From positions 1 to 33,397 of the IMG/VR virus record IMGVR_UViG_3300050821_005361: DNA of 33,397 nt. One strand, 5' to 3'. The DNA comes from a virus. Position numbers and translations under genes: made by a program. The notes beneath the pieces are model-generated. The model searched no databases. It was not told the DNA's origin and was given only the letters and a program-made list of their open reading frames with translations. This document shows positions 26,316 through 33,229 of the stretch, one piece after another; the first letter of the stretch is position 1; each line of letters opens with the position of its first letter.

Positions 26316-27492
26316 CCCTTTCAAGACTTTCCCCAGCCGTTTCGATGGCAAATGCGCCTCTCCGACGTGTGAGCGTGGCGGTAAAGTGCGGCGCGGTCAA
26401 TTGATCCAGTGGAATCCGGACGTTAAGGGCTGTGTGTGGCATATCGAATGCCCGGTTCCCGATGCGAATCAACAAGCTAAAGCGGCTGCGGATGAGCGGA
26501 CATCACGCGATCAAGGGCCGTTGCATGAAGCTGCGGCAGAAGCCCAAGAAATCACTCCTGCGGTTCCTGTCAATCGTGGCGATGCTTCTAACCCTCTGGG
26601 GGCCTTCGCAGAGGCTCTCTTGCCGTTCCTGGAGTCGAAGCTACAGGGTCTTGTGAATGAGGCACAGGTTGAAGCAATCCTCAACCGGGCTCTGGGTGGG
26701 ATGGTTCTAACCAAAGTCAATCGGGTTGAACTTCAAGACCATCAAACCGGGACTATTCGGGATATGGGCCTACAGCATGAACTGTTTCCACTGTTGCTTG
26801 GGGCCTGTAATGCCCGTACCTCAGACGGCTTTCGGCTCAATATCTGGCTAACAGGTCCGGCCGGATCTGGCAAAACGACGGCCGCGCAGCGGGTTGCCGA
26901 GGCTCTCGGTATACCGTTCTATTTCACTGGATCTATCGACACCGAATACAAGCTGATGGGGTTCATTGATGCCCAAGGGCGCATTGTGAATACGCAATTC
27001 AGGACAGCTTATGAGCACGGCGGGGTCTTTCTCTTTGACGAAGTAGATTCCAGTCTTCCTGGCGCCCTGTTGGCCTTCAATGCGGCGCTAGCAAACGGGC
27101 ACGCGGCATTCCCAGACGGTATGGTAGCGCGGCATAAAGACTTTGTTTGCATCGCTGCGGCTAACACGTGGGGCATGGGTGCAACTTCAGAGTATGTCGG
27201 ACGGCTCAAGTTAGATGCGGCGTTTCTCGACCGCTTTGTACAAATCGCTTGGACGGTTGACGAGGGTTTAGAGCTCGCGACAGCTGGTAATCCGGCCTGG
27301 GTGCAGCGCGTTCAAGTGCTCAGAACTAACGCCAAAGTTAAAGGCCTGAAGGTCATCATATCCCCACGTGCGAGCTACTACGGAGCGGCGCTGCTGGCGT
27401 CCGGTATGGCTCAATCACAAGTTGAGATTCTGGCAGTTCGTAAAGCCATGAGTGACGATCAATGGCGGTCGATTCAGGACGGTGCAAAGTGA
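26308..27492 (+). CDS. MoxR/CobS-type AAA+ ATPase (394 aa)
   Basis: The N-terminus has a Cys/His zinc-type motif (CASPTCERGGKVRRGQ...WHIEC, about 12-50). The AAA+ core has Walker A GPAGSGKTT near residue 188, an EYKLMGFIDAQG loop, Walker B VFLFDEVD near 243, sensor 1 IAAANTWG near 283 and an Arg-rich DAAFLDRFV element. MoxR/CobS ATPases remodel partner proteins, often a VWA-domain or CobT-like protein. The start has a strong AGGAGG site. The stop overlaps the next gene by 4 bases (GTGA), so the two are co-translated. The role in the phage is unknown. Confidence 0.85.
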   Translation: MASPFKTFPSRFDGKCASPTCERGGKVRRGQLIQWNPDVKGCVWHIECPVPDANQQAKAAADERTSRDQGPLHEAAAEAQEITPAVPVNRGDASNPLGAFAEALLPFLESKLQGLVNEAQVEAILNRALGGMVLTKVNRVELQDHQTGTIRDMGLQHELFPLLLGACNARTSDGFRLNIWLTGPAGSGKTTAAQRVAEALGIPFYFTGSIDTEYKLMGFIDAQGRIVNTQFRTAYEHGGVFLFDEVDSSLPGALLAFNAALANGHAAFPDGMVARHKDFVCIAAANTWGMGATSEYVGRLKLDAAFLDRFVQIAWTVDEGLELATAGNPAWVQRVQVLRTNAKVKGLKVIISPRASYYGAALLASGMAQSQVEILAVRKAMSDDQWRSIQDGAK

Positions 27493-28286
27493 TCGCCCGA
27501 TTCGATTCTCTTGGGGATTTCGCGCGGCGCTGTGAAGGCGTCGCGCGGGTCCATCGGCATGATAGCGCCGGGTCTTCCTGGTACGGCGGAATTAGCTATC
27601 AAACCGCGCTGGATCTGGCTACATCTGGAGACGATACGCTCGTCTCTCAAGCACAGCTTTTATTCGATGCCCTGGAAGCGCAGCTAGACACACCACAGGG
27701 CGAATGGACGGCTAGCCCTATCGGGGCATACCCCATCGTTCCTGAAGCGCTGGCGGGGTTGCCTGACTGTATGCGGCGGCGCGTCGAAGTCTCAAACGAC
27801 CATGCGCCGGTTACGGTCTATGTTTCTACGACGTGTAGCGCCTCTGTTGATGCCGAAGCCATGCTCAAAAGAGGCGTTGCGATTCTGGCTCTTGTGATGA
27901 AGCTTCAAGCCATCAGGCCGGTTAAACTCGTGTTGCTGGCTGAATTGCACGGTTCAAGCGATGGTCAGTGCATCCAAGCGATCGAGGTTAATTCTCAGCC
28001 GCTAGATTTGGCGACTGCTTGCTATGCTCTCACGGCTGTAGGATTCGCCCGGCATTTGACTTATTCACTTGCGCGAGAGTTGGACGGGTTTAATGGTTCA
28101 TGGCCGAATAGTTACCACGGTGGGGGCTCTCGGTGGGAGCGGCATATTCGAGAGTATCTGGACATGCAAGAGCAAGACTTATACATCGGGGCGGCGCGTT
28201 CATGGGATGAAGCGCTATCAAACCCGGTCGCGTGGGTGAATGCCCACATTCAACGATTTACAAACAGCGCTTTGGAGGCGCTATAA
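27489..28286 (+). CDS. DUF7192-like partner of the AAA+ ATPase (265 aa)
   Basis: From GTG 27489, the protein reads MIARFDSLGDFARRCEGVARV, SSWYGGISYQTALDLATSGD, and later DAEAMLKRGVAILALVMKLQAIRPV...LVLLAELHG and GFARHLTYSLARE. I recognise this as the family often placed after CobS-like ATPases in phages (DUF7192, from memory). It could be the ATPase substrate or adaptor, in place of CobT. No metal-binding MIDAS motif of a VWA domain is seen. The pair probably forms one functional module. Confidence 0.7.
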   Translation: MIARFDSLGDFARRCEGVARVHRHDSAGSSWYGGISYQTALDLATSGDDTLVSQAQLLFDALEAQLDTPQGEWTASPIGAYPIVPEALAGLPDCMRRRVEVSNDHAPVTVYVSTTCSASVDAEAMLKRGVAILALVMKLQAIRPVKLVLLAELHGSSDGQCIQAIEVNSQPLDLATACYALTAVGFARHLTYSLARELDGFNGSWPNSYHGGGSRWERHIREYLDMQEQDLYIGAARSWDEALSNPVAWVNAHIQRFTNSALEAL

Positions 28287-28289
28287 AAG

Positions 28290-28538
28290 ATGCCGAATGA
28301 AACGGAAGTAACAGCAGTACCCACGGAAGCCGACCGCAAAGAAGCGGCTATCCACATACGCGAGGCGATTTCCTACATGGTCATGATGTGGGATGCCCTA
28401 CGCGAAGCTGAGACGATCCTAGGCGATGACCTAGAAGAAAGTCAGATCAGCGGCCTAGCTTCCACCTGCGATAGCTCGTGTGACGCCTTCAACATCACCG
28501 ATGAGAACATCTGGGAGGTGCTAGATGCCAAAGATTAA
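28290..28538 (+). CDS. unknown acidic protein (82 aa)
   Basis: The protein is acidic and helical (DRKEAAIHIREAISYMVMMWDALREAETILGDD). Three Cys are present near CDSSCDAFN. It starts 3 bases after the previous stop and overlaps the next gene by 14 bases. No family is recognised. Confidence 0.6.
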   Translation: MPNETEVTAVPTEADRKEAAIHIREAISYMVMMWDALREAETILGDDLEESQISGLASTCDSSCDAFNITDENIWEVLDAKD

Positions 28539-28764
28539 CCGCCGATTTCTACCGGATCGTCCCCCGCGCAATACCCAGCGTCAGCTTACGTTATCTGAAG
28601 TCGCTACAATCCTGCATGGCCTTCGCATGATCCAGTGTGAAGGCCGGATCGAAGGGTGTGCGGCTGGCGATTGCGAGCATTTCGAGGAAGGTGCGGCAGC
28701 CTTGACGAATGACGAAATAGACGAACTGTGCGAGGCAATCAACTGCGGGCAGGTGCGGCTATGA
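28525..28764 (+). CDS. unknown protein (79 aa)
   Basis: A basic N-terminus (KINRRFLPDRPPRNTQRQ) leads into a helical part with a Cys group (CEGRIEGCAAGDCEHFEEG). Its stop overlaps the next ATG (ATGA). No family is recognised. Confidence 0.6.
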   Translation: MPKINRRFLPDRPPRNTQRQLTLSEVATILHGLRMIQCEGRIEGCAAGDCEHFEEGAAALTNDEIDELCEAINCGQVRL

Positions 28765-28976
28765 AACTGCCAATTATCAGGGGTATGTACCGGACTCGCA
28801 ACGGCAAAACCGCTAGCGCCTATTGGGTGTGGGGCTCGAATGGTTGCTACATCCGTGGAGTAATTCAGCTAAAAACGAAGACGGTTGAACGCACCTGGAA
28901 TACAAACGACGGTACAAAAGTGTGCTACAGCAACCACGGCAATAACGGCGACGATCTAATCGAGGGGCCGCTATGA
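28761..28976 (+). CDS. unknown protein (71 aa)
   Basis: The start ATG 28761 overlaps the previous stop. The sequence is beta-rich (YRTRNGKTASAYWVWGSNGCYIRG, then KTVERTWNTNDGTKVCYSNHG), with a small-barrel look. Function unknown. It overlaps the next gene by 4 bases. Confidence 0.6.
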   Translation: MKLPIIRGMYRTRNGKTASAYWVWGSNGCYIRGVIQLKTKTVERTWNTNDGTKVCYSNHGNNGDDLIEGPL

Positions 28977-29248
28977 CCGGCGAACGCTACATCACCGATA
29001 GTCTGGACCGATATCCCATCGGCCTATGTCCGAAATGCGCGGGCTCGATTGGGCATGCAGATCTCACACGTAGGGAAGATTGGGCAAGCTGGCCCGGTGG
29101 GGATGCTGATGTAGCATTCCTGTGGACTGCCGAAGGGGAATTAGTCTGCGCGAGCTGTGAGGCTTCCAGGCCCGTTACTGCCGATGTTCAGAGCGGATCG
29201 GTTCAACAAGTTTTTGCGTCGATGGTGCAAATAAATGCCAATCTGTGA
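28973..29248 (+). CDS. zinc-binding small protein (91 aa)
   Basis: Two Cys pairs, LCPKCAGSIG and CASCEASRP, flank a Trp-rich acidic middle (WASWPGGDADVAFLW), so one zinc site is likely. It is coupled by overlaps on both sides. No family is recognised. Confidence 0.6.
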   Translation: MTGERYITDSLDRYPIGLCPKCAGSIGHADLTRREDWASWPGGDADVAFLWTAEGELVCASCEASRPVTADVQSGSVQQVFASMVQINANL

Positions 29249-29540
29249 CCGCTGCGGGTTCACTTTCGGAGAAGTACCGCGCCGCTGGTATACCGGCATT
29301 CCGCCAATAGACGATGTTGCGGCGCATGAGCGGGATAACCCTGGACCCGTCACTAGAACAGACGGCATCAGGCTAGGACGCATCACGGTTAGCAGGGAAG
29401 AAAACCCCGGTGGCGAATACGTAAACGTTGACAACCAAGGAAAGTTATGCTTGTTGGATCGCGATAGATCGCTATTCGCCTTACTTTTGGAGCTGTCCCA
29501 AGCATCATACGCTTGCGGGTGGTCAATGGCGAGATTCTAA
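29235..29540 (+). CDS. unknown protein with N-terminal Cys pair (101 aa)
   Basis: The N-terminus MPICDRCGFTFGEVPRRWY has one CxxC pair. The rest is mixed, with a hydrophobic C-terminal helix (LFALLLELSQASYACGW). The next ATG overlaps its stop (TAATG). No function is recognised. Confidence 0.55.
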   Translation: MPICDRCGFTFGEVPRRWYTGIPPIDDVAAHERDNPGPVTRTDGIRLGRITVSREENPGGEYVNVDNQGKLCLLDRDRSLFALLLELSQASYACGWSMARF

Positions 29541-29638
29541 TGGCACAAGGCTTTACGTCCTGGCTAACTCTTGCTAGTTGCAAATGGGCTGACCGGGCGA
29601 GTTATTATCCGGTGGGGCCGAAGGGGTTGCCGATATGA
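29540..29638 (+). CDS. unknown micropeptide (32 aa)
   Basis: The ORF uses TAATG and ATGA overlaps at its two ends to bridge its neighbours without a gap, which supports translation. The peptide is MAQGFTSWLTLASCKWADRASYYPVGPK at its core, with no motif. Confidence 0.45.
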   Translation: MAQGFTSWLTLASCKWADRASYYPVGPKGLPI

Positions 29639-29847
29639 GCCTAGGCCACAAAACCCCCAAACGGCCTACGTCTGAATCCAGACGTAGCAGCGTGCGCGTC
29701 TTGGACCTGGACGCCATAGAGCGCCTAGCGCAATCGGCGCTCGTGTTCTCAGGTGATGAGTTTCCCGGCTGCGCCTGTCCCATTGGGGCGCGGTGTCGAT
29801 GCTGGCAGCGATGGGAACGGCAGCGCCAAACGCGGGGGATGCTATGA
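29635..29847 (+). CDS. basic Cys-rich small protein (70 aa)
   Basis: A Lys/Arg-rich N-terminus (GHKTPKRPTSESRRSSVRVLDLD) is followed by GDEFPGCACPIGARCRCWQRWERQRQ, a Cys-rich possible metal site. A dispersed palindrome copy lies inside its 5' part. Its stop overlaps the next ATG. Confidence 0.6.
   Translation: MSLGHKTPKRPTSESRRSSVRVLDLDAIERLAQSALVFSGDEFPGCACPIGARCRCWQRWERQRQTRGML
29668..29685. repeat. dispersed palindrome copy 10
   Basis: ACGTCTGAATCCAGACGT. The central GATC is AATC, the only copy without it, and this copy lies well inside a coding sequence. It may be a decayed or chance copy. Confidence 0.55.
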
Positions 29848-30113
29848 AGCAACCGACGCGATACGTCTTCCGCAACGGTGCAGCCATGAAAGACACAGAC
29901 TTAGCTTATTTTCGGAGACTTGCAAAACGTCATGAACTGGCCGAAGAAACATGTAGGGCCTTTCGGCGCGCAGCGACTAAGCGTGTTTGCGAGGGCACAC
30001 AGCAGGAATGGAGCGAGGCGCTAAGGCTGCTAAGGCGCTGGATGGATCTAGCGGGCAAATCGGGCTATGCCGACCCCAAAAGAAAATCACCTGGGGCGAA
30101 TGTTTTCGCTTGA
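29844..30113 (+). CDS. unknown basic helical protein (89 aa)
   Basis: From ATG 29844 (ATGA overlap), the sequence is mostly basic helices (DTDLAYFRRLAKRHELAEETCRAFRRAATKRVCEG, then EALRLLRRWMDLAG). It may bind nucleic acid. The last codons overlap the first half of the promoter at 30081-30139. No family is recognised. Confidence 0.6.
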   Translation: MKQPTRYVFRNGAAMKDTDLAYFRRLAKRHELAEETCRAFRRAATKRVCEGTQQEWSEALRLLRRWMDLAGKSGYADPKRKSPGANVFA

Positions 30114-30139
30114 CAGGTGGTTGAATTGTGGGATATAAT
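30081..30139 (+). promoter_or_regulatory. promoter with upstream 14-bp box, copy A
   Basis: AGAAAATCACCTGG (30081-30094), 15 bases, TTGACA (30110-30115), 18 bases and TATAAT (30134-30139), then TGTAGAC. Both hexamers match consensus. The box and spacing are the same as at 32832-32890. Confidence 0.85.
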
Positions 30140-30178
30140 TGTAGACAGCAAAACGCCGTTTAAGGAGCGGCGAACAAA

Positions 30179-30409
30179 ATGCAATCTGGCGACAAATTCA
30201 GATTCGATCAAGAGGAGTATCGAATTATCTCCTACGATGCGCGTAAGAACCGTTCCAATGTCGCGATTGATCGCGGCTGTGATTCGAATGGCAACGAGCG
30301 AAGAATTGAGGCCGAGAGAATCGGCGGGAGTTTCACACGACGATTTTCCGAAGCTGAAATTGGCGAGACTGCCACGGTCGAAGGCCCTCAGCCTTTGACC
30401 ATTCCTTAG
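30179..30409 (+). CDS. unknown protein (76 aa)
   Basis: It starts after AAGGAG (30162-30167) and is the first gene after copy A of the twin promoter. The sequence begins MQSGDKFRFDQEEYRIISYDARKN and is beta-rich with a charged C-terminus. Its fold could be a small SH3-like barrel, but this is a guess. Confidence 0.6.
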   Translation: MQSGDKFRFDQEEYRIISYDARKNRSNVAIDRGCDSNGNERRIEAERIGGSFTRRFSEAEIGETATVEGPQPLTIP

Positions 30410-30492
30410 TGGCGTGTGAGGAGCTTTGGTTCTCAAATCTCGGGGGAGGTGGAGACCAGAGCCTCTTGCAAGGCATTAAGGAGGCCGAGTAC

Positions 30493-31134
30493 ATGAGATA
30501 CACATTCAGTTGTGCCGAGCATGAGGAGTTCGGCAATTTAGGCTGGCGGCTGATGAGTCAGCCCGATTTCGATCCGCTTTCGGGCATGGCCGTGGCCCAC
30601 GATATTTTAGAGCATTTCCCGAATGGTGACGGCTCGCCCAAAGATGAATTGTTAGCCTTGGGCGCGTCAATCTGGGTGCGTGATGGCTGGCACACGAACG
30701 GCACAGCAGGCGATAACATAGCTCCTGACCTGCAAGAAGTCTTACGGCATGTGACCTACGAAGACATGAGCCTGCCCGATCCGCCCGCAACGAAACCGCT
30801 TGAGCATTACGCCGAGGACGAAATCACAAAGGCTGTTGAGTGCCTTTTACGTGAATCGAAATACAACGGCGAGAAGTACAGCCCATCAACTCTTTCCGCC
30901 GTTCGCGGGTGGCTTAGGATTGGCTACCGCAAAGGTGTAAGGCGCTACAACGGCTGGTATGCCTGCGACGTACAAACGATTTTCAATGAAATCATGCAGG
31001 CTGCGGACAAAGCACTAAAGCACGCCGAGGCTGGCGACCGGCTTGTAGTGTCTTATGCGATCCAACTTCGCAAGCACAATTATCAGTTGAAGGTCCGCCA
31101 CATTCCCGGTTACGAGCTAGGAGAGGAGTACTAA
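30493..31134 (+). CDS. unknown protein (213 aa)
   Basis: ATG 30493 follows AAGGAGG (about 9 bases upstream); the frame is open further upstream but lacks such a site. Conserved-looking segments are GWRLMSQPDFDPLSGMAVAHDILEHFPNGDG, which holds a possible metal-type His/Asp set, and LRIGYRKGVRRYNGWYACDVQTIFN. The C-terminus is helical. This is one of the longer unknowns in the block. No family is named. Confidence 0.65.
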   Translation: MRYTFSCAEHEEFGNLGWRLMSQPDFDPLSGMAVAHDILEHFPNGDGSPKDELLALGASIWVRDGWHTNGTAGDNIAPDLQEVLRHVTYEDMSLPDPPATKPLEHYAEDEITKAVECLLRESKYNGEKYSPSTLSAVRGWLRIGYRKGVRRYNGWYACDVQTIFNEIMQAADKALKHAEAGDRLVVSYAIQLRKHNYQLKVRHIPGYELGEEY

Positions 31135-31136
31135 AC

Positions 31137-31823
31137 ATGCCTGAAATACAAGAATTGTCAGAGTGGGAAATCAAAATACGGGCAGAGCGCAAAGTCAAAT
31201 ATGACACCTATGAGGCACTCTACAATGGCATCGCCGCGAACCTGGAAAACGGCGTGGGCTGGCGCATGGACGAGCGCCGAGACTCAGACGACCCCAACAA
31301 CTTTAATCGAGCCGAGCACCTTCGACTAGTCTCCACAAGCGACCCGCGCATGATGATTGACTTCAATATGCAGAGCGGCGCGAACCGTGGCAAGGTCCAT
31401 GTATCCGGCCACTGGCCGCAAGGCGGCGACAACATGCCATATGTGAGCCCGCGAGATGTCCGCGAGGAATCGCCGAGCATCAATGTCAGCTATGCCAAGG
31501 GATACCCGGCCATCGCCCGCGACATAGAGCGGCGATTTCTGCCGAACTATCGGCGTATCTTCGCTCTGTGCCTTGCCAGCATCGACGCTCACAATAGCTA
31601 TGAAGCCCGCAAGCTTGCCAACTGGCAGCGGGTAGCGGCTGCAAAATGCCTCAAGCAAGACTACCGGCACGATCAGCAGCGAGCTAGTATCAACCTGCCA
31701 AACTCTTATGGGGATGTCCACATGGAGAGCGCCGACTCGGTACACCTGAACATGCGAAGCGTCCCGGTGGATCTCGCTGTAGCGATCTTGGCCGCGATTG
31801 ATGGGCTGCGGGTGAAGGCATGA
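31137..31823 (+). CDS. unknown protein (228 aa)
   Basis: It starts 2 bases after the previous stop. The N-terminal half is charged and helical (EWEIKIRAERKVKYDTYEALYNGIAANLE), the middle has GHWPQGGDNMPYVSPRD, and the C-terminus ends VDLAVAILAAIDGLRVKA. The composition is soluble. No family is recognised. Its stop overlaps the next ATG. Confidence 0.65.
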   Translation: MPEIQELSEWEIKIRAERKVKYDTYEALYNGIAANLENGVGWRMDERRDSDDPNNFNRAEHLRLVSTSDPRMMIDFNMQSGANRGKVHVSGHWPQGGDNMPYVSPRDVREESPSINVSYAKGYPAIARDIERRFLPNYRRIFALCLASIDAHNSYEARKLANWQRVAAAKCLKQDYRHDQQRASINLPNSYGDVHMESADSVHLNMRSVPVDLAVAILAAIDGLRVKA

Positions 31824-31987
31824 CCTTCATAGTCGCCTCACTTCCCCCGCGCCATGCCGTGAGGCTCCAGCGCTTGTCTTGCGAACTACCGGAGGCCGGC
31901 GATTCTGCCGGCCTTCAAGACTTCAGAGAATTTGTTGATCTGGCGAATGAACTGGAAGCCAGAGCGTTTTACCGGGAGGATTCATGA
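31820..31987 (+). CDS. unknown small protein (55 aa)
   Basis: The ORF joins two neighbours by ATGA overlaps at both ends. Its middle contains an 8-bp GC-rich perfect hairpin (31891-31912) that encodes EAGDSAGL. The rest is a helix (FREFVDLANELEARAFY). Function unknown. Confidence 0.55.
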   Translation: MTFIVASLPPRHAVRLQRLSCELPEAGDSAGLQDFREFVDLANELEARAFYREDS

Positions 31988-32232
31988 GCAAGCCTATCGG
32001 CGACCGGGGCCTACGGCAGTACGCGAAATTCAAAATGCGCTGGCATGGCGTTAGCAGGCTGCAAAGTTCAAGCATTGCTTTCGAGGGGCCTTGCGTATGG
32101 CTGTTTACGGAGTTGGCCTACAGCAATCTTCCGGAGGTAAACCCTCCAGCGCTGCACCTGAACAAGCAGGACGCCCGCAGGCTGCGCGATGGCCTTTCAC
32201 GATGGCTGAAAGAAACAGAGGAGAGCGTATGA
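31984..32232 (+). CDS. unknown small protein (82 aa)
   Basis: The start ATG overlaps the previous stop. The sequence is basic at the N-terminus (GDRGLRQYAKFKMRWHGVSR) and ends in a helix (KQDARRLRDGLSRWLKE). The stop overlaps the next ATG. It may bind nucleic acid. No family is recognised. Confidence 0.6.
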   Translation: MSKPIGDRGLRQYAKFKMRWHGVSRLQSSSIAFEGPCVWLFTELAYSNLPEVNPPALHLNKQDARRLRDGLSRWLKETEESV

Positions 32233-32543
32233 TTACCGCGATTTTGAAACTTCAAGGCTGCACCACAAAGCCAGGACGCAGAGCGTTTGTTGGGAAAGAT
32301 TGGCCGCGTCACGGCATTGCAGCCGGGAACATCCGGCATTACAGAGTAATTGCGCCAACATGGGCCGCGATTCGGCGAACGGTCGCGGGCTATGACTCTA
32401 CCGGCGCGAAGACGATGGGATTCACGGGAATCGGCCCGCTCACTGTCGAGAGTTTCAGTGAGGACGGAAGAACCGGCACAGCCAGCGAGATTAGACCACT
32501 GCCGGTGGGCTTCAAGCCCGCTTCAGAGCCCGCTCAGCCTTGA
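32229..32543 (+). CDS. unknown protein (104 aa)
   Basis: From ATG 32229 (ATGA overlap), the sequence is beta-rich (MITAILKLQGCTTKPGRRAF, RHYRVIAPTWAAIRRTVAGY, GIGPLTVESFSEDG). Its 3' end overlaps the converging helix-turn-helix gene by 32 bases. No family is recognised. Confidence 0.6.
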   Translation: MITAILKLQGCTTKPGRRAFVGKDWPRHGIAAGNIRHYRVIAPTWAAIRRTVAGYDSTGAKTMGFTGIGPLTVESFSEDGRTGTASEIRPLPVGFKPASEPAQP

Positions 32544-32817
32544 CGCCATATCGGCCGGCGTCCAGCTTATAGAGTATGAGTGCTCGAAGGTCTTTTACAT
32601 CTTGATCCAGACGTGCGATTTCTTGTTTCAAAGTCTTCCCGGTTAAATGCTCATGATAACGCCGCGCAATCGTATTGACGTACTTCGGAGTGGCTCCCAC
32701 GATACGAGCGATGTCCACCGCTCGCAGTGGGTTGCCCTGAGCATCTCCCTGCGCCAAGAGATACCGGACCTTCGCGTGTTTCGACCCTGGCATTGGTGCG
32801 CCGGTTGCATCGCCCAT
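32512..32817 (-). CDS. helix-turn-helix DNA-binding protein (101 aa)
   Basis: Residues near 32-50 (LRAVDIARIVGATPKYVNTIARRY) read as a helix-turn-helix with a recognition helix, and the C-terminal half is a coiled-coil-like helix (KQEIARLDQDVKDLRALILYKL). The start is ATG 32817 or 32793. It faces the twin promoter copy B across a 14-base gap, so it is the natural candidate to bind the box and regulate its own region (inference). Its 3' part carries a dispersed palindrome copy and it converges on, and overlaps, the plus-strand gene. Confidence 0.7.
   Translation of the reverse strand: MGDATGAPMPGSKHAKVRYLLAQGDAQGNPLRAVDIARIVGATPKYVNTIARRYHEHLTGKTLKQEIARLDQDVKDLRALILYKLDAGRYGVKAERALKRA
32597..32614. 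repeat. dispersed palindrome copy 11
   Basis: ACATCTTGATCCAGACGT, identical to copy 5. It lies inside the helix-turn-helix gene, where it encodes LDQDV, as copy 8 does in its gene. Confidence 0.8.
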
Positions 32818-32831
32818 GCGCCAATCTTACA

Positions 32832-32890
32832 AGAAAATCACCTGGAACACAAGTTTTTACTTGACAAGGCTCTAGCGTTTGGGATATATT
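32832..32890 (+). promoter_or_regulatory. promoter with upstream 14-bp box, copy B
   Basis: AGAAAATCACCTGG (32832-32845), 15 bases, TTGACA (32861-32866), 18 bases and TATATT (32885-32890), then TGTAGAC. The same box and spacing as copy A at 30081-30139; here the box lies between divergent genes. Confidence 0.85.
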
Positions 32891-32920
32891 TGTAGACGAG
32901 AAAAAGGAGAGTTCGACCGC

Positions 32921-33229
32921 ATGAAAAATAAGACGGCAGTAAAAGCAGATCCAGCGGAACGCGCTGTAATTGTGACCACATCCCATCGAGGGATCTTTTT
33001 CGGGTACACGACCGACACAACGGGCGCAATTATAAAATTGCGGGCATGCCGCAATTGTGTCTATTGGTCTTCGGATTTGCGTGGCTTTATGGGCCTTGCC
33101 AGCCAAGGGCCGAACAAGAATTGCAAGATCGGGCCAGCCGCCGATTTCGAGGTAAGAGATATCACCGGCGTTGTAGCCGTCTCGCCTGAGGCAGTTGCGA
33201 AATGGGAATCGGCACCATGGAACGCCTGA
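32921..33229 (+). CDS. DUF6948-like phage protein (102 aa)
   Basis: ATG 32921 follows AAAAAGGAGAG. The sequence KNKTAVKADPAERAVIVTTSHRGIFFGYTTDTTGAI, then LRACRNCVYWSSDLRGFMGLASQGP, and the end VVAVSPEAVAKWESAPWNA match a conserved phage protein I know as DUF6948. It is beta-rich and has no known activity. It is the first gene after twin promoter copy B, so it is likely expressed early. Confidence 0.7.
   Translation: MKNKTAVKADPAERAVIVTTSHRGIFFGYTTDTTGAIIKLRACRNCVYWSSDLRGFMGLASQGPNKNCKIGPAADFEVRDITGVVAVSPEAVAKWESAPWNA

Noticed and set aside
31888-31912. GC-rich hairpin as a terminator
   Set aside because: No T-run follows and the sequence is coding in a small ORF with coupled neighbours.
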